This document shows, in pieces, positions 45,901-57,300 of a stretch of 64,000 nt of DNA. The position numbers were made by a program, and so were the translations under genes. Source of the DNA: Lytechinus pictus. Lineage: Eukaryota; Echinodermata; Echinoidea; Temnopleuroida; Toxopneustidae. Location: the NCBI RefSeq assembly GCF_037042905.1, contig NC_087254.1, positions 21,601,103 to 21,665,102 on the forward strand, given 5' to 3'. A model generated the notes under the pieces. That model saw nothing but the letters and a program-made list of their open reading frames with translations. It searched no databases and was not told where the DNA came from. Position 1 is the stretch's first letter. Every line of letters starts with the position of its first letter.

Positions 45901-48900
45901 GGCATGCCTTTACAGAGAGAAAGGAAAATACAAGAAAACAGGAAGGCATGGGTGTAATATACTGAAAACAATTCCTTGTACAAAATTTTATTCTCGGCTC
46001 TGGTTTCCTGTTGGTTACATTTTAAGCAGAAGCCTATTTGGGTGTTTTTTTTTTTAGGGAGGTGAAGGAGACAGGCAAAAATGAGAAGTCTATGTAACAA
46101 TTTTACTCTTGGCATGCTGAGCTGAATCTATAAATATCAAACTCATTTATATAGTGTGCATCAAACTCCCTTAAGAAAGTCCCTTTTTATAAAAAGATTA
46201 CTCATGAGAAAAAAAATGGGCAGATCATTTTTAATTTGCAATATGGTTTCCCGTCTGTTTCCATTATGTAGAAAACAACACGAGAATTTTAATGGGGAAA
46301 TGAAAGCAAGTCCGCAAAAGGAGAAGTCCATCCATCGATTTAACAGTCGGCGGATGTTACACCTTATTAAGAATTTTAGGAAACCGTTTGTTCTTTATGC
46401 TACACCGCTTGAATGAATAGGCTTATACATTATGACTCATAGAGAACATGTTGTAGGTTTAATGAAATTGATTTTTAAAAGCGAAAGTAAAAACTGGACT
46501 GAATCATTTGGTTTCTAACCAACAACATTGTGGTTAGTTTCCCCAAGTAATATCCAAAATAGATTCCTTTTCATAATTTCGTCAACAATTATAATGAGAC
46601 TTTTCAATCTGGTGTCAAATTACTCATGCAATCGGTCGCTATATATCCTAAGTTCTGGACTCCTGGGGAGTGTTTCATGAAAGGACTTGTCGGACGTTTT
46701 ATCCGACAAGTCCCATTTTATCCGACAGTTACCATAGTAACAGTACCTCTCAGCCAATCAACATCAGAGAAAGATGTCAGATCTGACAACTTGTCGGATG
46801 AAAATGTTGATGAAACACTCCCCCGGTCTGGACTATTCGGCATAATATGCGCAGATACTGAACACCGTAAATACAATAAACAAAATACATTTACCACGAG
46901 GCTATTCTTATTTTATTCGTCTACCCCTAAAATTTTGTCGAAAATAACCTAATAAATTTTATGTTGCATTTTTAAGGCAAAGCCTTTAATGCGCACGCTC
47001 AATAAACATGGAGGCTTCCATTTCCGTAAAAACTACTAGTAGAGAATATTAAAGAGTGGTTCAAAACAATAATAAGATGAATTATTAAGTGGACTGTGAT
47101 AGAGCTGCATTATATTAAATCAACTCGTTTCAAAACATTCATTTTCATGACAATATTTTGTTTAAAAAAACATTTATACAGAAAATAATATGAACAGTCA
47201 GAAAGAGAAATGTATAGTTATTCATCTACAACAAAATCTTATTTAGGGACGAATCTTAAGACAGTTAATGAGCATAAATTGCTATAATTAAAAATCTCAT
47301 CCTTGTCTTGGACCATTGACCCATGCATCACACATGGTCCTGGGAAGCGGGGGTGCTTGGGTGCTGAAGCACCCCCTGTGAGTGCTGCGTATGTTATACA
47401 CCATAATGCAGTACCCCCTGGATATTATTTGGAATGCTAAAAATGCAAATAATCTTTCTCGCTCGCCACTTTGTTTTAACTTTCTCATATACGCCATGAT
47501 CATGACTATGCGCCCCTCATTTTTTGTTGTTGCTCAATTGCGTTGTGGCCCAGTGGATTAGTCTCCGGACTTTGAAACAGAGGGTTGTGGGTTCGAATCC
47601 CAGCCATGGCGTAATTTCCTTCGGCAAGAAATTTATCCACATTGTGCTGCACTCAACCCAGGTGAGGTGAATGGGTACCTGGCAGGAATTTATTCCTTGA
47701 AATGCGTGTGCGCTGTAATCTTAGTAATTACGGCTGCCAAGCTACAGCTGGGGTAATAATATCCAAGTCCTTTGGAAGCGCATAGAGACATTATTCATAA
47801 TCGTGATATGCGCTATACAAGAACTGTTTATTATTATTATTATTATTAATTGTGCCGCTGATAAAGGTCTCAGTTTGTGTAAAAAATAACACAATTATAG
47901 TAATTTGTATAGAGCAGCTATACGTTATTAATATACTCTATATACTGTGCTTAAAATTTGGTATCATAATACCCTGGCGGTATAGCCAAGCCGCCATAAT
48001 ATAGGCGCTCAAGCATTTCAGGTATTTCTTCCTATCGGGTACTCATTCACCTCACCTGGGTTGAGTGCAGCACAATGTGGGTAAATTTCTCGCTGAAGGA
48101 AAACACGCCATGGTTGGGAATTGAACCCACGTTCGTTGAAAGACGAGAGTCGTAACCACTAGACCAAGGTAACATCATAATGGCAACAAACTAATGTAAT
48201 TTATTTCTGTTAAATCTCTCGTCTACTTTAGATGTTAGATTAGTGAACGCGAGCGGAGTCGTAGGGGGCAGTGAAGGTCGTGTAGAGGTGTTCACCGATC
48301 ACGGACGCAGAGCCGCTTCCTGGGCGAGACTTTGTAGCGTAGGATGGGATGCTGACATCGCTTCGGCCGTGTGTCGTCAGCTCGGATTCCAAGATTCCCA
48401 GAGATATTACAGAAATGGTGCACCATTCGGACAGGGTTCGCAAAATTATATCATACGGCTTGATAGCTGTTTATCTGGAACAGGTAGGTATATGATCTTC
48501 CAGAAAGTTTTTCTCAAGACTTATGCACTACTTTTCGCACTGTTAGTGATCTGTTCTTGTGCTCAATGAGATATCAAAACTTGTTCTATGTGCTTAGGAG
48601 TGAACTTCCTAAGTATTACCAACATTCAGTTTTGATAAATGAAAAGATTTGCGTTCGAATTGATTGGTGCTTTGTTTTGGTGTCGAATGATAAGGGATAC
48701 TTTAGAGCATCTATCATACTTATCTAAAGTAAATCCCAGTAGAAACATGATTTTGACAGCTTTTCCAAATACCTACAATTTCTTAAATAATTATAGGCAC
48801 CATAATATTTCCACTCTATATTCTTTCTTGATATTCTCTTTCATGGCAGTAGTTGTAAAAACAAAACAAAAAACCCAGTTCCCGGGCCTTATGATCTCTG

Positions 48901-51900
48901 TGGTCATTAAATCAATGTCTTAAATTAAAGGTCAAGTTCACCCCACAAAAAGTTGATTCGAATAAAAACAGAAAAATCCAATAAGCACAACGCTGAAAAT
49001 TTAATCAAAATCGGATGTAAAATAAGGAAGTTATGACATTTTAAAGTCAGTTTCGCTTATTTTTCACAAAACAGTTTATGCACAAGTCAGTGATAATTAT
49101 GCAAAATTAATGAGAGATTAAATGAGGTCGCTCACACACTATTTCTTTTGTTTTTTTATTGTTTGAATTATACAATATTTCATTTTTATCGATGTGACAA
49201 AAATGACCAAAGATATTAAACAATGGTAATTCTTCATGTTCAGGTAGGAACAATAATTTGTTTCTGTCAACATGGCGAGATATGAAGTGTCCAAGGCCCG
49301 GCGAGAGTTCAAATAGCTGGCCAAGTTGACATGTAACTTTTTATAAGTCGACTTGGCTATTTGGCTAGATATAATATCTCGCCATGTTGACATATAATTT
49401 TTTATAAGTCGACTTGGCGAGATAACGTATCTCGTCATGTCGACATAATAAGGTTATTATGTCGACATGGCAAGATAGAGTATCTCGCCAAGTCGTCAAG
49501 TCGATGGCACTTTAAAGGCTCCGTAAATACAGTCAACGTGCTATGTCCTATACTGACATCTCTATATGATCATGTCTCATTCCTTTTCTTTGTTTCTTTT
49601 AGAAGCTACAACAATCAACGAAATGCGATGTGTCTATAGGGGTGGTGGTGGAAGAATTTGTGCAACTCGAGCCGATGCCGGCGTCAAGTGCGCTGAACAG
49701 CCAGGTAAGTTAGTCAATTTGGGGCCCTAGTTCAGCGTTGTGGCCCAGTGGATTAGTCTTCTGACTTTGAAACAGAGGGTCGTGGGTTCGAATCCCAGCC
49801 ATGGCGTAATTTCCTTCAGCGAGAAACACATCCACATTGTGCTGCACTCAACCCAGGTGAGGTGAATGGGTACCTGGTAGGAAGAAATTCCTTGAATGAT
49901 TGAGCGCCTATAGGCAGCTCAGCTAAAACCGGGGTAATAATGATTGCAGGACCCGCTGGTAGAACAGTTTTCGAAACTGAAGTGGCTACCCTGGGTAAAT
50001 ATACCTATATTATTATTATTATTATTGATTTTGATGTTGGCGTTTACTCTTGTTCGGGGAGGGGTACACAGGGGGCATGTACCTCACCCTTTCAAAGAAG
50101 CACAACACCCCAGGCCCCCATAAATAGATAAATTGATTAATCAAATAAATAGACAGGTAAACAGATAAATGAATTTCTAAATGAATAAATAAATATTTAA
50201 GTCAACCATTAAAAAAGCAATGAAAATAGAAAAGTAAAATAGAAATAAAAACAAACATAAATATAAAATTGAAAATGATTTGAAAATAGGATAACATATG
50301 CTATTCCTTGGTTATTCTATGCATGCAGTAACTAGCCTCCCACCTATAGAAATGAAGCACCCAAGCCCAGCTGTGGAAACAACACCAAACCGAGAGAGTA
50401 CATCTAGAACCCGTCGAAGAATTACAACACCAACAACGAAACCTTCAACAACATCTCAGACGACATCAACCGTATCAACCCCTACTGCATCGACGACGGT
50501 AGTGACATCATCGGCACCTGATTTCGACTTCGTGACAAGCGATTTCATGACTACGGATGATTACGTAACACTCGATAGTTTACCACTTGGTATGTTTAGT
50601 CAGTGTTTCAGTTTATGAAGAGGTTCAAAACTCAGCAAGGTTCGAATCATGTCTATGGATTTTCGGCAATTACAGGAAATTTGGAAAACAAAAAGGACAC
50701 AAAACAGTTACTCACATCCTGGTCAGTTTGCAAATGAGGGGACTGATGACATCCACTCACTATTTCTTTTGTATTTCATTACATGAAATATTAATCAATT
50801 CAATTTTCTTTCTCTTCATTGTCATGTGAAACGAAGTTTGATTCCTCCCTGAACATGTGGAATTACCCCGGTTTTAACATTGTGGTCCAAACAAGAGGGT
50901 CATTGTTGTCAGATTTGTAAAAATGGAAACATCGTATAATTCAAACAATAAGAAACACAAGAAATAGTATGTGAGGGACATCAGGGCCGGCGGAGCGGAG
51001 TTGAAAGTGGGGGGGGGGGGGACACAGGGAAGAAAGGGCACATTTTCTTTCGAAAAGGGCACTATCTTAAACATGGCCGTATGCAGAAAATGTTTCGTAG
51101 GGGGGGGCAGCACTCGTAAACTTTTGGGGAAAAAATCAAAAGCGAGGGAGCGTAGCGACCAAGCTCATCATTGAGGTGCTTTTGCATTTTGTTTATGTGA
51201 ATTTAATGGATTTGTGCATACTTTCGGTGAATTTTTTGAAAATCTGCAGTAAAATGACGTGAGTTTTCAAAATTTTCGGGGGCACCCCCCGCTGCGTACG
51301 GCCATGATCTTTAATTAAAGAAAAATTACTTATCTACCCCACTCACATGACTCATGAAACTTAAGGCACGTAGGATTATTTTTTTATTCATTATGCACTT
51401 GCTGAAGGAAGCAGAACGAAGCTAAAAAAAAAAAACAACGGGCGCTCATCGGGCACGAAAAGAGGGGTTTTTCGGGACAACTTATCTGATATGAAGAACA
51501 GGCACCAATGAGAAGGCAAAAGGGCACTCGTTTACACATAACAGGTCCTCAGGTGAAAGGGGCACAGAACACGTTCATGGGGGCACTTTTCTTAGGTAAA
51601 AGGGGGTACTGATACGAGAAAGGGCACCCATAAGAAGGCAAAGGGACACTTGCTAATGGCATAAAACGGATCCTCCTCACGTGGAAGGGGCACAGGACAT
51701 GTTCGTGAGGGGCACTTTTCTTGGGTAAAAAGGGGCACTGATTTGAGAAAGGGCACCTATAAGATGGCAAATAGGCACTTGCTTAGGGCATAAAACGGGT
51801 CCTTCTCAGGTGAAAGGGGAATAGAATACGTTCGTTGGGGGCACTCTTGGATAAAAAGGGGCACTGATACGAGAAAGGGCACCTATAAGATGGCAAATAG

Positions 51901-54900
51901 GCACTTGCTTAGGGCATAAAACGGGTCCTTCTCAGGTGAAAGGGGAATAGAATACGTTCGTTAGTGGGATTTTGTTGTTGTAAAATTTGGCACTGATACG
52001 AGATGTGGCACTTGCTAACACATAAAACGGGTCCTCCTCAGATGAAAATGGCACAGAACACGTCCATGAGGGGGCATTTAAGGAGATAAAAAAATTGGCA
52101 CTTATACGAGAAAGGGCACTTGGTAACACCTAAAACGGGTCCTCTTCCAATGAAAGGGGCACAGTACACGCTCGAGAGGGGGGCATTTTTCTTGCTTAAA
52201 AAAGGGCACTTTTTCAGTGCTTAAAAAATTGGGGCACTGTGCCCCTGCCCCCCCCCCCCCCAGATCGCCGCCCCTGAAGGACATCATCAATTCTCTTATT
52301 TGCCTATCACTATATTGAGCATAACTGTTTTGTGAATAATAAGCGAAACTTTAATGTCTTAACTTTCTTATTTTATATCCGATTTTGATGAATTTTTCAG
52401 CGCTATACTAACCTTGTTTGATTTTTTTCTATTGATTCAAATCATTTTTTTTCTGGGGTGGACTTGACATTAAAGGTTGAAAGAATTATATATACTTAAT
52501 GTGAAACAAAGAATTAAACTCCCGTTGAAGAAACAAAATTAAAAGAAGGCCAAAGGCTGAACATGCGTATACAGTGCGTATCAAAAAAAAAGTTTACACT
52601 TTGAAAAAGCCATGGGAATTAAAAAATATACAACATATGGGTAATTTTTTCACATATAATCTTGGGTTTGGGTCTCATCTGTCCAATGAAAGTAAAAGTT
52701 TTGACAGAATGTTACACTTGAGTGAGCACTGTCCATTTTTGTAAAGCTCGCAGAAATCTGTTTGCGCAGAAATGCTCGTTTGTACGCTGTGTCAAGGGGA
52801 AAGGGCGAAATCAAACTTACCCTGCGAAATATTTCTCTTACATTTCCCTTGTACTTTTAGTCAATTGAAATTAAACGGATACATTCAAGCATTTTCTAAC
52901 AATTTTGCCACCCAAATTGAAATTTCAACACTTAGTAAACACAACCTTTACCCTTTTTGTGCCAGCTGGATCTGAGGACATAACTAAATCTGAACAAAAG
53001 TTTATATCAGACATCTCTAGCATTTTTTCCACTAAGTTTTTATCATTTAAAGTGGGTTTACATTTCATTTTTCATTTAATACTTGTTTCTCCACACTTTT
53101 CCCAAGCTTGACAATAATTAACAAAATGAAAATCAAGCCTAAGCCATTTTATGTAAATCACAGCTCGGTGTAAAGCAAATATCGTCACGATGGCCTCGGT
53201 GTGTGGGGGAGTGGGATGGGGCGCAATGCACTCCTCGAAGTGGTTTGGGCCAGGAAACAAGTTAAAAAGGTAAAAGATATCTTCAAATCAATTTTACTAG
53301 CTAAATTCCACATGTTATTCATGATTAAGGTCTACTTTTATTCGCATAACTATTTCAAAGTTCTGCGCAAATCATTTTTCACTAACTTTTAAAAAGGAAG
53401 TGGTGCTCACTCAAGCGGAAATATTTTTCGACAGTTATATCGTCATTTGCTTAAATGGATCTGTACCAATGTTAAAATGTGGAAAATCTTCAAGATATTA
53501 CAAATGTATAATTTTACAGGATTTTTTCTAAGTGTTAACTTTTTTTGATACGCACTGTATAGGGCTGTACGTTTTGGTCCTACATGTAGGTCAAAGACAG
53601 GAGCGTATAAAGTAGCGAATTCGGGATGGGGCTGATTTTTGGATAAGATCTACTGTTTTTTTTAATAACATGTATTTTTTTCCTAATCATTGATTTGTAA
53701 TTGATAATCTATTTCTTAAAAGAATATATAGCGTGTAAAAAAATAATAAAACAGCAAGATTATAAAGAAATTAGATAATATTTGAAACATGAAAAAATTA
53801 ATGCAATGATTTATAAAATATAAAAAAAGCAACTATCGGGGCAGGGGAGGGGCCCCTTCAAAGAAATTCCCAACAGTCGACATATTTTCATCACTCTCAA
53901 TAAGCTTGCTAGATATTTAATCCATTTGCATGTCTTTTTCTTAACCTACAGGTCTGAATACCGGAGCTATTTACATTGGAGTGCCAACCGTTTGTTTTGT
54001 CATCGTCCTCATTGTAATAATCATAATATTACGTCATAGGTAATAGAAGAAAATTCATAGAATTCTTAATCTTAAGGTTCAAGAAGTGCGATTTCAAGTA
54101 ACATATTGGTATCACAGCCCTTCTTTAAATAAATAATTGGACATGAATGTAAGAAAGATTAGTCTATCATTATAATATACTTGCTGCCATTATATAAAAC
54201 TATACTCCGCCGACAGGACCAAATCCGACACTTTGAAAAACAAATCATGTATGCCCAAATTAGTTGCTTCTTGGAATTATTTCGACTTAGGAGACACATT
54301 ATTATTCACTTCAATTATTTTCAAATACACCATCCAATTGAGAGCTTATAAAGACTTATTTGCGAAATTAATTTTGATTTTCATTTTTTTTTTCATTTGA
54401 TATATAGGTGCAAAGGGAAAGTCAGGAATGCCAAACCAACAGGAAGAATAAACGGAAGAGGCTCACATGATCCTGAACTTAACTTTCCAGACAACGAATA
54501 TCAATACAACGCAGTTAGTCATGTCGCAAATGATTCCACTGCACCAAGAACTTCTTACTTGACTGGCGAGGAATACCAGTACTCGCCCATTGGAATTTCC
54601 GGAAATGCCGAAGGAACCGCATCCAATGTTCCAAAACAGGATTCGATGGACGAATACCAGTATTCCGCAGTTGGCCCGATTCAAAACGGCGCCGACAATG
54701 TCATTCCAAGAGTTCCAAAACAGGATTCGATGGACGAATACCAGTATTCCGCCGTTGGCCCAATTCAAAATGGCGCCGACCACGCCAATCCTAGAGTTCC
54801 AATCCAGGATTCCATCGACGAATACCAGTATTCCGCCGTTGGGCAAATTCAAAATAGCGCCGACAATGAACCACGACTTCCGAATCAAGATTCGTTGGAC

Positions 54901-55758
54901 GCGTACCAGTACTCTGCAGTTGGACCACTTGAAAATGGCGCAGATACCAGCCCAAGGATCCCTAAACAAGATTCCATCGACGAATATCAAAACGTGGCGG
55001 TGGGGCCAATCGAAAATGGCGCCGATGCAAGCCCCAGAATTCCTAAACAAGGTGATTGTGAAGACAATGTCTACGCTCCAGTTGGTGCTTCATCTAGTGC
55101 CACTCTCACTTCTGCATCCACTGCGCTGGCCAACGTTTGCACTGATGAGGGCTTGTATATCATCCCCAATACATCCGCAGTAAACCCATATCAAGAACTC
55201 ACCGTGAAAACCACCACTTTTGCTGGCTTGCAGAAGCTAAAAAAGAAGCCAATACTGGAACAAAATACGCAACAATCACCAGAAGTTAAGATACAAAAGA
55301 AGCCAGCACTCGTACAAAATACGCAACAGACACCTGAGGTCAAAATGGATAAGGCGGCAAAAAAGTCGCCAGGGACACCAAAGAAACCCGTTAGGAAGCA
55401 ACAGGCGACAACGGCTGATGATCTGTCCGTGCAGACATCTAGAGTACCTCACCAGCAAATGGAAATCAGTAATGCAGTATACGGACTTGAAGTGATCGGC
55501 GAACAGACACCGTATGCTGTGTCATTTGTGGTCGATGGACAACCCAACGACCGAGGTGAATCTATATACGCTAATGACATTGAGATGTGGGAGATCCCAT
55601 CTTCGTTACCCATCCTTGACGACCAAACCAACCATGGTGGTTTTAATGTTGGAGAGAATCCTTATGAGAACTCAATGATTGGAGACCAATCTTTCTTGCA
55701 GGACAGTGACGATAGTTCCTATCAGGCTCTCAGTAGAAAAGCAACCTTGCCCGTTTGA
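42813..55758 (+). CDS. Single-SRCR type I transmembrane receptor with tyrosine-repeat tail, 6 exons, 715 aa
   Basis: Exons: 42813-42906, 48232-48483, 49603-49704, 50329-50589, 53952-54039 and 54408-55758; introns are phase 1, the last phase 2. Residues 1-27 are a signal peptide (FIVFILFSGAIS core). Residues 33-145 are one SRCR domain with six cysteines (LCSV, AVCRQLGF, DSC, MRC, RIC, VKC) and an AGVKC end. Six cysteines and coding by two exons mark group A. Residues 150-236 are a Ser/Thr/Pro-rich, probably O-glycosylated stalk. A helix at about 241-263 is followed by RHRCK. The tail (264-715) has 22 tyrosines, many in five tandem 27-28 residue units containing DEYQYSAVG, then YQNV, YENS, YAND and a C-terminal SSYQAL. 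Sea urchins have very many SRCR genes, several immune-related. A signalling receptor is the likely role; ligand unknown. Confidence 0.9.
42907..47539 (+). other. SRCR receptor intron 1, left part
   Basis: No additional exon was recognised. It contains G/C homopolymers (43407-43418, 44610-44628, 44896-44907) and the MITE at 46664-46825. Confidence 0.5.
46664..46825. mobile_element. MITE with ggggagtgtttcat ends, copy 1
   Basis: Left end ggggagtgtttcatgaaagg; right end gttgatgaaacactcccc. The internal cttgtcggacgttttatccg makes a nested hairpin. A second copy lies at 63578-63738. Confidence 0.85.
47540..47849 (+). repeat. tRNA-derived SINE, subfamily A (intron 1)
   Basis: Begins gcgttgtggcccagtggatt, with B box gggttcgaatccc. 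The body includes gcactcaacccaggtgaggt and the tail is (tta)n at the 3' end. Full-length match to 29301-29604. Confidence 0.9.
47990..48172 (-). repeat. tRNA-derived SINE, shorter copy (intron 1)
   Basis: On the minus strand: a ttggtctagtggttacgact head, B-box-like gggttcaattccc and the body ctcaacccaggtgaggtgaa. It ends only about 60 bp before the SRCR exon 2 acceptor. Confidence 0.8.
48232..48483 (+). CDS. SRCR receptor exon 2 (first part of SRCR domain)
   Basis: Acceptor ctttag, donor gtaggt, phase 1 in and out. It encodes DVRLVNASGVVGGSEGRVEV, WARLCSVGWD, SAVCRQLGFQ and IIRLDSCLSGT. Confidence 0.93.
48925..49143. repeat. Interspersed repeat, copy 1 (intron 2)
   Basis: Begins ttaaaggtcaagttcacccc and contains ctgaaaatttaatcaaaatc and cacaaaacagttta. 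An inverted relative is at 52290-52476. Confidence 0.65.
49296..49505. repeat. Palindromic module array (atctcgccatgtcgac)
   Basis: Repeated half-sites (ggccaagttgacatgtaact, ataagtcgacttggcgagat, atctcgtcatgtcgacataa, gtcgacatggcaagatagag) alternate in orientation about every 35-65 bp. The array can fold into several hairpins. It lies in SRCR intron 2. Confidence 0.75.
49603..49704 (+). CDS. SRCR receptor exon 3 (second part of SRCR domain)
   Basis: Acceptor ttttag, donor gtaagt, phase 1 in and out. It encodes ATTINEMRCVYRGGGGRICA and TRADAGVKCAEQP, with the last three SRCR cysteines. Confidence 0.92.
49735..50028 (+). repeat. Chimeric tRNA-derived SINE (intron 3)
   Basis: The head and body match subfamily A (gttgtggcccagtggattag; gggttcgaatccc). 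After ttccttgaa the sequence switches to the tail seen in the 61737 SINE (gaagtggctaccctgggtaa), ending in (tat)n. Confidence 0.85.
50329..50589 (+). CDS. SRCR receptor exon 4 (Ser/Thr-rich stalk)
   Basis: Acceptor catgcag, donor gtatgt, phase 1 in and out. It encodes 87 residues, over a third Ser or Thr (for example TTKPSTTSQTTSTVSTPTAS), then an acidic FVTSDFMTTDDYVTLDSLPL. Confidence 0.9.
50985..52280. repeat. Degenerate tandem array of ~100-150 bp units (intron 4)
   Basis: The units share cataaaacgggtcctcctca, gtgaaaggggcacagaacac and gatacgagaaagggcac, with copies starting near 51530, 51660, 51785, 51912, 52018 and 52125. The array is bounded by a poly-G run near 51010 and a poly-C run near 52247, with ggccggcggagcgg and gatcgccgcccctg at the edges. 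Same type as 11600-12420. Confidence 0.75.
52290..52476. repeat. Interspersed repeat, copy 2 (intron 4)
   Basis: Inverted, diverged copy of the element at 48925-49143: ataactgttttgtgaataat, ccgattttgatgaatttttc and ggggtggacttgacatt. Confidence 0.65.
52572..53557. mobile_element. Tc1/mariner-like non-autonomous element, 986 bp (intron 4)
   Basis: TA dinucleotides (52570-52571 and 53558-53559) flank inverted ends cagtgcgtatcaaaaaaaa and ttttttgatacgcactg. The termini extend to gtttacactt / aagtgttaac. No transposase motif is readable inside; the small open frames look random. Probably a deletion derivative. Confidence 0.75.
53952..54039 (+). CDS. SRCR receptor exon 5 (transmembrane helix)
   Basis: Acceptor cctacag, donor gtaata, phase 2 out. 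It encodes GLNTGAIYIGVPTVCFVIVL and IVIIIILRH, a single hydrophobic helix with a basic stop-transfer. Confidence 0.92.
54408..55758 (+). CDS. SRCR receptor exon 6 (cytoplasmic tail)
   Basis: Acceptor atatag; 450 codons and TGA. Tandem units start near residues 345-350, each close to PKQDSMDEYQYSAVGPIQNG plus GAD-x-PR. A second repeat is QNTQQSPEVK / QNTQQTPEVK between lysine-proline runs. The repeat makes long open frames in two other frames, which are shadows. Confidence 0.93.
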
Positions 55759-57300
55759 ATCAATTCTTTGGATTGCTTCCTTCAAAATAAATAAGATTTA
55801 TTGGTCCAATGGTTTTAGAGTTACATCAGTAATTAAGGTGAGGCAAACCTATGACAATTGTCATTATGCTGAATCTAAAACAAATTAAGGACTACCGATG
55901 TCATTTTGACGTACAAAGGGTTCATCATGTTTCGGCAATAAAATAATAATAACTGAATTTATATAGAGCGCTTTTTGCCTGAGGAAGCAAAGCACTGTTA
56001 TTTCTACCCCGACTTTAGCTCGAGCTACCAGATTTTTTTTAACGGCGCTCAATGCATTCAAGGAATTAATCCTACCGGGTACCTATTCACATCACATGGG
56101 TTAGAGTGACGGAAAATACGCCATGGGTAAGATTCGAACCCACAACCCTCTGTTTGAAAGGAGAGAGTCGGAACCACTAGACCACGACGCGCCCACACGA
56201 TGACACCAATATTACTTACTATGATTCACAAATTGTTCAAGATGTGAAAATTATTTGCTTATACAGTAAAAGTCGGAATGGGGAAAAGAATCACCAGGGT
56301 TAATTTCCGAGCTAGTAGGGGGATTGTGCTCCACAACGCACTACGCATTGCCCTTCATGATAAAGAACAACCAAGAAGTCTTTATCGAGAATTGATGAAT
56401 CTGAACAGTAGTTTCGTCCTTGGCTTTGGACAAACGATATATTTGGAATTTTTCGTCAGCTCCGAAACTTAGGACGAAAATGCTGTTCCGGTTCACCAAT
56501 TTTCGGCAAAGACCTCCCAGCTAGTTCAAAGATCACTTACAAAGTGTTCATGGCAAACCACTCGGAAATTTTAAATGATTCATTTTACAGATTTATTTAA
56601 AGAAAGTCACATCCTTCCCTTTCCTACTTGAATTTGATTCTGTTTGTTAAAAACAAACTTTTGGCTGAAAGAAACTTACAGAATTTTATAGAACTTATTA
56701 CCCAACTGCAAAAGTGAATGGGAAAATATACAGGTAAAAATCCCTGTAATCGCTTTTAATTAAAAATGTTAGCTACGACATAATGCTTTTTCGAAAGTAC
56801 GTTGGATGTATATATTTTTCACAACGTGTTGTGTATATCGTGTATATTTATGTATATACTTATAACATATCATTATTTTTATTCTTAAGATTTGATCTCT
56901 TGAACAAGAATAAAGATATCAGGCCTGTTGCCTGGCAATAATTTATTCCGTGAAATCACTTTTTTTAATTTGATAATCGCTATTTAGTTTATCGAAGATT
57001 ATTTATGTTTTTAATAATATTAATTTGTATGGAATGTGGATAATTGAAAATGTATCTTTCACAGGAAAAATATTATGAAATTATTTTTTTTTACAAATAA
57101 AGATTATACATTATTTTATGAAGATTACAGTTTCCTGTACCATAATGCTATTTGTGTCTTATATGATTTAGATAATGCTGTATATGATGATAGTGGGCTA
57201 TTTGGTACTACACTTCAATTTTAATCGCTATTCAAACTTGTCCGGGCTATTTTTCATGAAGAGGAATTCAATTTGAAATAAAAGCAATGAAATTATTTTA
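55759..57300 (+). other. Probable SRCR receptor 3' UTR
   Basis: AT-rich sequence with AATAAA signals near 55786, 55939, 56910, 57093 and 57278. The last would give a 1.5 kb UTR containing a SINE. No exon recognised. Confidence 0.45.
55937..56192 (-). repeat. tRNA-derived SINE, third subfamily
   Basis: Minus strand: gcgtcgtggtctagtggttc head, B-box gggttcgaatctt, body with ggtacccggtaggatt, tail agcgctctatataaattcag and (tta)n. Confidence 0.85.

Noticed and set aside
46626-46952. Similar open frames in two MITE copies (here and at 63591-63782)
   Set aside because: The translated similarity follows from DNA similarity of the copies; the termini are inverted repeats and there is no gene context.
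54463-55050. 195-residue minus-strand frame opposite the receptor tail
   Set aside because: It is the antisense of the tandem coding repeat; its regularity comes from the repeat and it has no splice or start context.
54590-55183. 197-residue plus-strand frame overlapping exon 6
   Set aside because: A second frame of the same tandem repeat, out of phase with exon 5 splicing.
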